Shown here piece after piece: positions 57,530 through 64,000 of a DNA stretch of 64,000 nucleotides. Origin of the DNA: Streptomyces spinoverrucosus. Lineage in GTDB: Bacteria > Actinomycetota > Actinomycetes > Streptomycetales > Streptomycetaceae. Numbering within the stretch: position 1 is the stretch's first letter; each line of letters begins with the position of its first letter. The stretch lies in contig NZ_BJND01000016.1 in NCBI RefSeq assembly GCF_006539505.1, positions 124,001 to 188,000 of the forward strand. The letters run 5' to 3'. Both the position numbers and the translations under genes were made by a program. The notes beneath the pieces were generated by a model. The model did no database searches, had not been told where the DNA came from, and worked only from the letters and a program-made list of their open reading frames with translations.

Positions 57530-58263
57530 CCTGGTCCGAGATGCAGCCCCTGCTGGAGCAGGCGTGTACCGAGACGCTCATCATGGTCGGCTGGTCCACC
57601 CTGATAGCCGTCGTCGCCGGACTTCCCATCGGCGTGCTGCTCGTCCTCACCGACAAGGGCGGCCTGTTGCAGAACACCGTGGTGAACAAGGTCATCGGTC
57701 AGATCGTGAACGTCGGCCGCTCGATGCCGTTCATCATCCTGATGGTCGCGCTGATGAGCTTCACCCGCTGGGTCACCGGCACCACCATCGGCAGCGAGGC
57801 CGCGATCGTGCCGCTGGCCATCGGCGGCATCCCGTTCTTCGCCCGCCTGGTCGAGACGGCCGTCCGCGAGGTGGACCACGGGCTCGTCGAGGCTGTCCAG
57901 TCGATGGGCGGCAACACCTGGACCATCGTCCGCAAGGCCTTGGTCCCCGAGGCGCTGCCGTCCCTGATCGCCTCCACGACGACCACGATCATCGCCCTCA
58001 TCGGCTACTCCGCCATGGCCGGCACGGTCGGCGGCGGCGGCCTCGGCGACCTCGCCGTCCGCTACGGCTACCAGCGCTTCGAGACCGGCCTGATGTGGAT
58101 CACCGTGGCGATCCTCGCCGTCGTCATCTCCCTCATCCAGTTCGCCGGCGACTCCGCGGCCCGCTCCCTGCACAGCCGCGGCGGCCGCTCCGGCCCCGGC
58201 CCCAAGCTCCGCCTGCTGAAGGCGAAGGAGCCGGCCGCGACCGACGTCACCAAGGTCGCGTAA
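57526..58263 (+). CDS. metI: Methionine ABC transporter permease
   Basis: A 245-residue permease with about five to six membrane helices and the EAA loop VEAVQSMGGNTWTIVRKALV, which contacts MetN. RSMPFIILMVALMSFTRWVTG and TTTTIIALIGYSAMAGTVGG are typical MetI segments. The C-terminal tail of about 30 residues is basic and cytoplasmic. GTG 57526 overlaps the metN stop. metQ follows after 61 bases. Confidence 0.95.
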   Translation: MTWSEMQPLLEQACTETLIMVGWSTLIAVVAGLPIGVLLVLTDKGGLLQNTVVNKVIGQIVNVGRSMPFIILMVALMSFTRWVTGTTIGSEAAIVPLAIGGIPFFARLVETAVREVDHGLVEAVQSMGGNTWTIVRKALVPEALPSLIASTTTTIIALIGYSAMAGTVGGGGLGDLAVRYGYQRFETGLMWITVAILAVVISLIQFAGDSAARSLHSRGGRSGPGPKLRLLKAKEPAATDVTKVA

Positions 58264-58324
58264 CCCCTGTACTCCCCGTCCACCCACGACGGGGTCGCAC
58301 CACCCAGAAGGAAAGGCACTTTTC

Positions 58325-59152
58325 GTGCGTAACACCGCCAAGATCACCACCGCCGCCCTCGCCGCCGGAGCCCTCACCTTCGGGCTCACCGCCTGCGGCT
58401 CCTCCGACTCCGGCGCCGCCTCCACCGACGGCCCGCTCGTCGTCGCCGCCAGCCCGACCCCGCACGCCGAGATCCTCACCTACGTCAGGGACAACCTGGC
58501 CCAGCAGGCGGGCCTCGACCTGGAGGTCAAGGAGTTCACCGACTACGTCACGCCGAACACGGCGACGGAGGACGGCTCGGTCGGCGCCAACTACTTCCAG
58601 AACCAGCCGTACCTCGACGACTTCAACAGGAAGAACGGCACCCACATCGTGCCCGTCGTCACGGTCCACCTGGAGCCGCTCGGCCTGTACTCCCACAAGG
58701 TCAAGAGCGCCGACGACCTGAAGAGCGGCGCCACCGTCGCCGTCCCCAACGACACGGTCAACGAGGCGCGGGCACTGAAGCTGCTCGCCGACAACGGCCT
58801 GATCACCCTCAAGGACGGCGTGGGCAACGAAGCGACCCCCGCGGACATCACCGAGAACCCGAAGAAGCTGAAGTTCAAGGAGCTGGAGGCGGCCCAGACC
58901 CCGCGCTCCCTGGACGACGTGGACGCCGCGGTCGTCAACGGCAACTACGCCATCGAGGCCGACCTCAAGCCCGCCGGGGACGCGCTCGTCCTGGAGTCCG
59001 CGAAGGACAACCCTTACGGCAACTTCCTCGCCGTGAAGGAGGGCAACGAGGACGACCCGCGCGTGAAGAAGCTCGCCGAGCTGCTCACCTCCCCCGAGGT
59101 GAAGAAGTTCATCGAGGACGAGTACGACGGCTCGGTCATCGCGTCCTTCTGA
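58325..59152 (+). CDS. metQ: Methionine-binding lipoprotein
   Basis: The substrate-binding subunit of MetNIQ, 275 residues. Lipobox LTAC (21-24) after a signal segment means Cys24 is lipidated and anchors the protein outside the membrane. Features of the NlpA/MetQ family: ASPTPHAEIL, NYFQNQPYLDDFN and DAAVVNGNYAIEADL. GTG 58325 follows AAGGAAAGG. A strong hairpin terminates the operon. Confidence 0.95.
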   Translation: MRNTAKITTAALAAGALTFGLTACGSSDSGAASTDGPLVVAASPTPHAEILTYVRDNLAQQAGLDLEVKEFTDYVTPNTATEDGSVGANYFQNQPYLDDFNRKNGTHIVPVVTVHLEPLGLYSHKVKSADDLKSGATVAVPNDTVNEARALKLLADNGLITLKDGVGNEATPADITENPKKLKFKELEAAQTPRSLDDVDAAVVNGNYAIEADLKPAGDALVLESAKDNPYGNFLAVKEGNEDDPRVKKLAELLTSPEVKKFIEDEYDGSVIASF

Positions 59153-59180
59153 TCCTTCTGAGCGACGCCGCTTTTGTTCG

Positions 59181-59221
59181 CACCCGGGGTTCACTTCATC
59201 ACGAAGAGTGGACCCCGGGTG
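59181..59221 (+). terminator. Terminator after metQ
   Basis: CACCCGGGGT (59181-59190) pairs with ACCCCGGGTG (59212-59221), extended by CACT/AGTG across a T-G wobble. Confidence 0.8.
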
Positions 59222-59297
59222 TGTGGTTCAGTGCTTTCATGCTGCATGCTGGGCAGTTCAGCAGGTCCTGACGGTTCGAAGGTTACGGAGCGGCTAC

Positions 59298-59936
59298 ATG
59301 ACGAGCACCTTCCCCACCATCTCCATCAGCACGGAGCGGTTGGTGCTGCGTCCCCTCGACGAGGACGACATCCCCGCCCTGGCCGAGATGATGAACGACG
59401 AGCAGGTCACGGCCTGGACGGACGTCCCCCAGCCCTTCACCGAGGCCGGCGCCCGCACCTGGATCACCGAGTACGCCCCCACCGAGCGCGCCGCCGGCCG
59501 AGGCCTCGACCTCGCCGTCACCGAGTTCCTCACCCAGCGTCTGGTCGGCATCATCCAGCTCGGCAAGACGAACTGGCATGTGCGCTCCACCGAGATGTCG
59601 TACATCATCGCCCCCTGGGCCCGCGGCGAGGGCTATGCCTCCGAGGCTGCCCTGGCCACCGCCCAATGGCTGTTCGGCGACCAGAAATTCGAACGCATCG
59701 AGCTGCGCACGGCCGCCGACAACACGGCCTCGCAGCAGGTCGCCCAGAAGATCGGCTGCATCAGCGAGGGGGTGCTGCGGGGCGCTTGCATAGCGCGCAC
59801 CCGCACCGACGACGGTGCCTGGGCCGAGGTGCGCACCGACTACATCGTGTGGAGCCTGCTGCCCGAGGACATCGAGGGTGCGGGGGACCAGCTGGCCGAC
59901 ACGAGTGGTTTCACTTCGTACTCCGACTGGAACTGA
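59298..59936 (+). CDS. GNAT family N-acetyltransferase, RimJ/RimL type
   Basis: A 212-residue acetyltransferase resembling those that modify ribosomal proteins or small amines: STERLVLRPLDEDDI at the start, MSYIIAPWARGEGYASEAAL as the acetyl-CoA region, and TAADNTASQQVAQKIG, typical of the RimJ/L group. Substrate unknown. ATG 59298 lies near GGAG. It ends 115 bases before cobL. Confidence 0.88.
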   Translation: MTSTFPTISISTERLVLRPLDEDDIPALAEMMNDEQVTAWTDVPQPFTEAGARTWITEYAPTERAAGRGLDLAVTEFLTQRLVGIIQLGKTNWHVRSTEMSYIIAPWARGEGYASEAALATAQWLFGDQKFERIELRTAADNTASQQVAQKIGCISEGVLRGACIARTRTDDGAWAEVRTDYIVWSLLPEDIEGAGDQLADTSGFTSYSDWN

Positions 59937-60051
59937 TGGCACGGGCGACGCCGCCCGCGCGGGTCCGGGCCGCACCAGGTACTCTCACGGAGCCTGCCCG
60001 CCCGCGGGCTGCCCCCGACGACCTGCGCAAACCCCCTGGAGACTGACGACG

Positions 60052-61263
60052 ATGGCCGACCGGGTCACGGTGATCGGCTGGGACGGCTCTCCGCTGACCG
60101 CCGCGGCACGCGCCGCCCTGGGCGCCGCCACCCTGGTCGCCGGTGCTGCCCACCACCTGGCACTGCCCGAGGTGCCGCCCACGGCCGAGCGCATCCGGCT
60201 CGGCAGCCTCGCCCTCGCCGCCCGCCGGATCGCCGCTCATCGCGGCACCGCGGTGGTGCTCGCCGACGGCGACCCCGGCTTCTTCGGCGTCGTACGGACC
60301 CTGCGCTCACCCGAGTTCGGCCTGGAGGTCGAAGTCGTCCCCGCCGTCTCCTCCGTGGCCGCCGCCTTCGCGCGCGCGGGCATGCCCTGGGACGACGCCC
60401 ACGTGGTCGTCGCACACCCTCGCACCCTGCGACGCGCGGTGAACGTATGCCGCGCCCACACCAAGGTCGCGGTCCTCACCTCACCCGGCGCCGGCCCCGC
60501 CGAACTCGGCCTGCTCCTCGACGGCATCCACCGCACCTTCGTCATCTGCGAGGAACTCGGCACCGCGCGCGAACAGGTCACCGTCGTCACCTCCGACAAG
60601 GCCGCCGACCACACCTGGCGCAACCCCAACGTCGTCATCGTCATCGGCGGCCCGGTCGGGGCACAGGAGGGCGGCGGCTGGATCGCCGGACGGGACCCGG
60701 GCACGGGCCCCCGCGGCTGGACCCTGCCCCCCGAGGCGTACGACGGTGAACTGGGCGAAGGCGAGACCGAGCTGCTCCGCGCGGCCCAACTCGCCCGGCT
60801 GGGGCCCCGTGTCGGCGACCTGGTGTGGGACATCGGCTGCGGCAGCGGCGCCTTCGCCACCGAGGCCGCCCGCGCCGGCGCCGCCGTCATCGCCGTCGAC
60901 CGGGACTCCGGCGCCTGCGCCCGCACCGACGCCGCTGCACGCCGCTGCGCGGTCCAGCTCCAGATCGTCCACGGCACCGCCCCGCACGTCCTGGAGAACC
61001 TGCCCGAACCCGACGTCGTCCGCGTCGGCGGCGGGGGAGCGGCCGTGGTCTCCGCGGTCGCCGACCGCCGCCCGCAGCGCATCGTCGCGCACGCCGCCAC
61101 CCGCGACGCGGCCGAACTCATCGGCCGTGACCTCACCGAGCACGGCTACGACGTCGAGTGCGCCCTGCTGCAGTCCGTCGAACTCGACACCCGGGCCTGG
61201 ACGGAGAAGGAGCGGAGCGTCGCGTTCCTGCTCAGCGGCGTGCTGCCCAGTCGCGCGTCCTGA
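60052..61263 (+). CDS. cobL: Precorrin-6Y C5,15-methyltransferase (decarboxylating), CbiE-CbiT fusion
   Basis: A 403-residue enzyme of corrin ring synthesis that methylates C5 and C15 and decarboxylates the C12 acetate chain. The N-terminal half (about 1-195) is a tetrapyrrole methylase of CbiE type: VTVIGWDGSPLT, VVLADGDPGFFGVV and VVPAVSSVAAAFARAG. The C-terminal half (about 210-400) is CbiT, with SAM motif LVWDIGCGSGAFATEAARAG and VIAVDRDSGAC. This fusion is the aerobic-pathway CobL arrangement. ATG 60052. The BluB-domain gene follows on the same strand after 364 bases. Confidence 0.93.
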   Translation: MADRVTVIGWDGSPLTAAARAALGAATLVAGAAHHLALPEVPPTAERIRLGSLALAARRIAAHRGTAVVLADGDPGFFGVVRTLRSPEFGLEVEVVPAVSSVAAAFARAGMPWDDAHVVVAHPRTLRRAVNVCRAHTKVAVLTSPGAGPAELGLLLDGIHRTFVICEELGTAREQVTVVTSDKAADHTWRNPNVVIVIGGPVGAQEGGGWIAGRDPGTGPRGWTLPPEAYDGELGEGETELLRAAQLARLGPRVGDLVWDIGCGSGAFATEAARAGAAVIAVDRDSGACARTDAAARRCAVQLQIVHGTAPHVLENLPEPDVVRVGGGGAAVVSAVADRRPQRIVAHAATRDAAELIGRDLTEHGYDVECALLQSVELDTRAWTEKERSVAFLLSGVLPSRAS

Positions 61264-61305
61264 TCCGTTGCCGTCCCCGTGATCCGGTTGTCGTACCGCG
61301 CGCGG

Positions 61306-61311
61306 TAGGCT
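61306..61311 (+). promoter_or_regulatory. Candidate -10 box for the bluB fusion gene
   Basis: TAGGCT at 61306-61311 is a good -10 hexamer; a start here gives a leader of about 310 bases. TTGTCG (61288-61293) is too close (12 bases) to be a standard -35, so confidence is low. Confidence 0.3.
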
Positions 61312-61322
61312 GGCCGATCGTT

Positions 61323-61511
61323 GTACCGCACTCGGACGCCCGGCGCTTCGTCGGTCAATGTCCGGAAAGCACGCCCGTTTTGGGCTGAGTGTGGTACGGC
61401 AGAACCCGAGGACGCGCAACGTGGCGCAGTCCACAGCGGGCCGTCGCGAATGAAGCTGACGTGACGGCGGAAGGGCCGCGACAATGCCACTGAATGGCTT
61501 TGTCGCCTTTT
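61323..61511 (+). ncRNA. Structured 5' leader of the bluB fusion gene, unknown RNA element
   Basis: Four helices can be drawn: GTACCGCACTCGG (61323-61335) with CTGAGTGTGGTAC (61385-61397), 13 bp with G-U pairs; GGACGCGC (61410-61417) with GCGC-A-GTCC (61424-61432); GCCGTC (61440-61445) with GACGGC (61463-61468); and GCGACAA (61478-61484) with TTGTCGC (61500-61506), with inner GCC/GGC. The last is followed by CTTTTCC, like a weak terminator. A cobalamin-pathway gene with such a leader suggests a riboswitch, but no B12 box is present. Confidence 0.5.
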
Positions 61512-61627
61512 CCGGCGGGTCGTTCGTGCCGCTGGGCACGCACGCTCGTTCTTCACAGCGGGGCGGTCGATGCGCCGTTCCGGGTGAGCTGGTCGTAGGA
61601 GCATCAACCGATGGGCGAGGGGTACGC

Positions 61628-64000
61628 ATGACCGACACCGGCCAGGTCCCGGGCGAGGGACTGCCGGAGAACGCAGGCCTGGTGGAACAGCCGGGCGTTC
61701 CCGTTCCCGGCGCGTACACCTATGTCTCCGAGACGCCCGCCGAGGACGAAGACCTGCTGCTGCCCGGCGCGCAGGGCGCCTGGGGCAACGAGGTGGCCCC
61801 GCCCCCGCCCGAGCCGGTCGTCGAGGCCGTCCACGAACCCGGGGCGCACGAGCTGTCCGGCCGCGACAGCGGCTCGGTCGACCTGACCGGCGTCCGCCTG
61901 CCGGGCCCGACGCCGCCCCCGCCGTCACCGGCGCCCGCCTCCACGCCGCGCCGCCCGCTGCACCTGGGCCCGCCGATCCCCGACGCCTCCGCCAGCCCGG
62001 TCCGCTCCCTCGCGGACCGCGGCCCCGCGGGCGCGCCGGTACGGCAGCCGGGGCCGCCCACGACCGGGCCCGAGTACCTCGACGTCCCGCGCGTCCGCGA
62101 GATGCCGCCGCAGGCGGCGGTGCCGCAGGGCGCGGTGCCGTGGGGCGGCGCTGCCCAGGCTGCCGCGACGCAGCCTGCTCCGGTGCAGACGCCGGTGAGC
62201 GCTGAGGCGACGCCTGCGGAAACGGTTGTTCCGGCGGGGCGGGTGCACGGGCAGACCCATGTGGAGGCCCAGGCGGAGGTGCAGGCACCGGCGCTGGTGC
62301 AGGCCCAGGCCCAGGTGGAGGCGCCCGAAGCGGCGCAGGTGCAGGGCCAGGCGGAGGTGCAGGCACCGGCGCAGATGGAGGCTCAGGCCCAGGTGGAGGC
62401 GCCCGCATCGGCACAGGTGCAGGCCCACGCTGAGATGCACGTACCGGACGATGTGCAGGCGCAGGCTGAGATGCACGTACCCGCCGAGGCGCAGGCGCAG
62501 GCTGAGGCGCACGTACCGGCCGAGGTGCACGCGCAGGCCCAGAGCGAGCCGGAGCCGTTGGGTGCGGCGCAGGCCGCGGTGGCGCGGATCGCCTCGGAGG
62601 CTGTGGCGTCCGGGGCTTCCGGGCAGGGTGAGGCCTACGCCGGGGAGGCGGGGGCCGCTGCCGACCCGTCGTCCGGCCCGGACGCGGGGACCGGCGATGA
62701 CGCGGCGGTTCCGGCAGATGTCCCAGCCGATGCGGGGGCCGTCGACGCGCAGCCGGTGCCGTCGGACGCCGGGGAGACCCCGGGTACCCCGGCCATCGCG
62801 GAGGAAGCGGAGCCGATTGCTGAGCCCGCGCCTGTTCCCGAGCCGGAGCAGCTTCCCGAGACCCCGGAGGGCGCGCCTGCTCACGGCGCCGAGGAAGCAC
62901 CGGCTGCGGAGGCGGCACCGACCGCCGAGGAGGCACCGTCAGTCGACGTGGTGCAGGCCCAGGACGCAGACGTGGCCGAGCCCGAGCCCGCGCCCGCCGC
63001 CGAGGCCGTCCCGGCACCAGCTCCCGAGCCCGACCCCGCCCCCGAGCAGCCCGCTGCCGTGGACATGGAAGCGCAGACCGTAGCCCCGGCCGCGGACGAG
63101 CCCCTCACCCAACCGGTCCCGCACCACGCGTACATCGACCCCGAACCGGAACCCGTCGCGCCCGCCGAGGAACAGCCGCAGGACACCGCTCCCGACGCCA
63201 CCCCGGCGCCCCAGCCGGAGCAGCCGCTGGGCCAGTTCGTCCCGGTGGAGGGCTCCGTGCCGACCACCCCGCACCTCGCGCCCACCCCACCGCACCCGAT
63301 CGTCCTCCCCACCCAGGAGCAGCTGCCCGAGCCCCCGGCACAGCCGGAAGCCGCGCCCACGGTCCCCGCGCCCCGCGAAGCCGACCCCAAGCTCACCCCG
63401 GCCGCACCGGAAGAGACCCCAGCCCCCGAACCCGTACAACTGGTACAGAACGCGGAGGACTTGGAAACCCGGGCCGCCGACCAGGAAGACCAGGAAGACG
63501 AAGCCCAGCAACCCACGCAACACCCGAAAGAAACAAGCACAGCCCCCGCGGCAGAAGCCCCCCAGCCCACCGGCCCGGCCGCGCCCCCCTACGACGACGC
63601 CGAGCGCGAGGCCGTACTGAAGGTCATGCGCGAGCGGCGTGACATCCGCAACGGCTTCCGCAGCGACCCCATCCCGCACGAGGTGCTGCTCCGCGTCCTG
63701 GAGGCCGCCCACACCGCACCCTCGGTCGGCCACTCGCAGCCCTGGGACTTCGTCGTCATCCGCTCCGCCGAGACCCGGCGCACGATGCACGAACTGGCCA
63801 TGCGCCAGCGCGACGCCTACGCCAAGTCCCTCCCGAAGGGCCGGGCGAAGCAGTTCAAGGAACTGAAGATCGAGGCCATCCTCGACACCCCGGTGAACAT
63901 CGTCGTCACCGCCGACCCGACCCGCGGCGGCCGCCACACCCTCGGCCGCCACACCCAGCCGCAGATGGCCCCGTACTCCTCCGCGCTCGCGGTCGAGAAC
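61628..64000 (+). CDS. BluB-domain protein (5,6-dimethylbenzimidazole synthase), partial, with long low-complexity N-terminus
   Basis: The frame is open from ATG 61628 to the end of the window (791 residues seen). Residues about 1-655 are Ala/Pro/Glu/Gln-rich and probably disordered, with a degenerate repeat block (about 212-304). From about 657 the BluB fold begins: MRERRDIRNGFRSDPIP, then APSVGHSQPWDFVVI, which are BluB hallmarks. BluB breaks down FMN with oxygen to make the lower ligand of cobalamin. The remaining C-terminus is outside; in Streptomyces a CobT phosphoribosyltransferase domain is commonly fused there, which I infer but cannot see. GAGGGG precedes the start. Confidence 0.85.
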   Translation, partial: MTDTGQVPGEGLPENAGLVEQPGVPVPGAYTYVSETPAEDEDLLLPGAQGAWGNEVAPPPPEPVVEAVHEPGAHELSGRDSGSVDLTGVRLPGPTPPPPSPAPASTPRRPLHLGPPIPDASASPVRSLADRGPAGAPVRQPGPPTTGPEYLDVPRVREMPPQAAVPQGAVPWGGAAQAAATQPAPVQTPVSAEATPAETVVPAGRVHGQTHVEAQAEVQAPALVQAQAQVEAPEAAQVQGQAEVQAPAQMEAQAQVEAPASAQVQAHAEMHVPDDVQAQAEMHVPAEAQAQAEAHVPAEVHAQAQSEPEPLGAAQAAVARIASEAVASGASGQGEAYAGEAGAAADPSSGPDAGTGDDAAVPADVPADAGAVDAQPVPSDAGETPGTPAIAEEAEPIAEPAPVPEPEQLPETPEGAPAHGAEEAPAAEAAPTAEEAPSVDVVQAQDADVAEPEPAPAAEAVPAPAPEPDPAPEQPAAVDMEAQTVAPAADEPLTQPVPHHAYIDPEPEPVAPAEEQPQDTAPDATPAPQPEQPLGQFVPVEGSVPTTPHLAPTPPHPIVLPTQEQLPEPPAQPEAAPTVPAPREADPKLTPAAPEETPAPEPVQLVQNAEDLETRAADQEDQEDEAQQPTQHPKETSTAPAAEAPQPTGPAAPPYDDAEREAVLKVMRERRDIRNGFRSDPIPHEVLLRVLEAAHTAPSVGHSQPWDFVVIRSAETRRTMHELAMRQRDAYAKSLPKGRAKQFKELKIEAILDTPVNIVVTADPTRGGRHTLGRHTQPQMAPYSSALAVEN
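62261..62541 (+). repeat. Degenerate coding repeats in the bluB fusion gene
   Basis: Three units with a 36-base period begin at 62429, 62465 and 62501, encoding AEMHVPDDVQAQ, AEMHVPAEAQAQ and AEAHVPAEVHAQ. Upstream a 78-base period links matching strings at 62271 and 62349 (EVQAPA blocks). The repeats keep frame and encode only Ala, Gln, Glu, Val, Pro, His and similar residues. Confidence 0.85.

Noticed and set aside
59153..59230. GGGTTCACTTC near 59187 as a possible PHO box
   Set aside because: It is a single unit inside the metQ terminator hairpin with no 11-base repetition.
61470..61500. GGAAGG...GCCACTG in the bluB leader, looking like part of a cobalamin riboswitch
   Set aside because: The conserved B12 box and the GGTGnnAnnCC core are absent and the order of elements is wrong. 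I report the leader only as an unknown structured RNA.

Overview
This is a chromosomal window from a Streptomyces-type actinobacterium. It has very high GC with third codon positions almost always G or C, many GTG starts, ATGA/GTGA gene overlaps, rare TTA leucine codons, strong hairpin terminators and several apparently leaderless promoters. Gene content and order (infC-rpmI-rplT, a TrmH-family methylase, a PAS sensor kinase, pheST, argCJBDR, argGH, a PHO-boxed glpQ1-type gene, metNIQ, cobL and a bluB fusion) fit the conserved core of a Streptomyces chromosome. I saw no prophage, insertion sequence, CRISPR array, tRNA or rRNA.

Layout. 1-6600: edge of a PLP aldolase/racemase-like gene, a membrane protein plus mycosin-like subtilase pair, an MFS exporter, a beta-lactamase-fold hydrolase, SseB-like and DUF1844 proteins. 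6600-8460: infC-rpmI-rplT with a terminator-bearing leader, a non-AUG infC start and intergenic hairpins. 8500-17700: rRNA methylase, orphan sensor kinase with a TTA codon, pheS-pheT, a PP2C phosphatase with a TTA codon lying between inverted copies of a dispersed repeat, an NsdA-like TPR regulator and a Nudix hydrolase. 17700-27900: 3-hydroxybutyryl-CoA dehydrogenase, a Tat-exported glycoside-hydrolase-like protein, an EamA exporter and MocR regulator whose start codons overlap head to head, a histidine-phosphatase fold protein lacking its catalytic histidines, and a secreted GH51 arabinofuranosidase.

27900-42100: arginine biosynthesis. argC, argJ, argB and argD overlap by 4 bases at each junction and argR follows closely; argG and argH lie about 6.5 kb further on, behind an ArgR-type operator. 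Between them are a MerR regulator with a SoxR-like operator, a methyltransferase, a three-gene extracytosolic flavin redox operon (ferric-reductase-like protein, double FMN-binding protein, ApbE flavin transferase), an L,D-transpeptidase-like protein and others. 42100-51300: aldo/keto reductase, a TetR-MFS efflux pair with a clear palindromic operator, then a run of a tiny secreted protein, MoxR ATPase, DUF58, VWA, S1C protease, response regulator and sensor kinase. 51300-56200: PlsC acyltransferase divergent from a glpQ1-type phosphodiesterase with a PHO box, a small sigma factor, GNAT, two membrane proteins and a HAD phosphatase. 56200-59200: metNIQ methionine importer preceded by a promoter, a previously hidden 29-residue Cys/Met-rich leader peptide and alternative hairpins. 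59300-64000: GNAT, cobL and a cobalamin lower-ligand gene (BluB domain) with a roughly 310-base structured leader and a roughly 655-residue low-complexity N-terminus; it runs off the window.

The most attractive candidates for new biology are the Cys/Met leader peptide before metNIQ, the structured leader before the bluB fusion (which lacks a B12 box), the infC attenuator with four mutually complementary segments, and the flavin operon with its duplicated FMN-binding domain.
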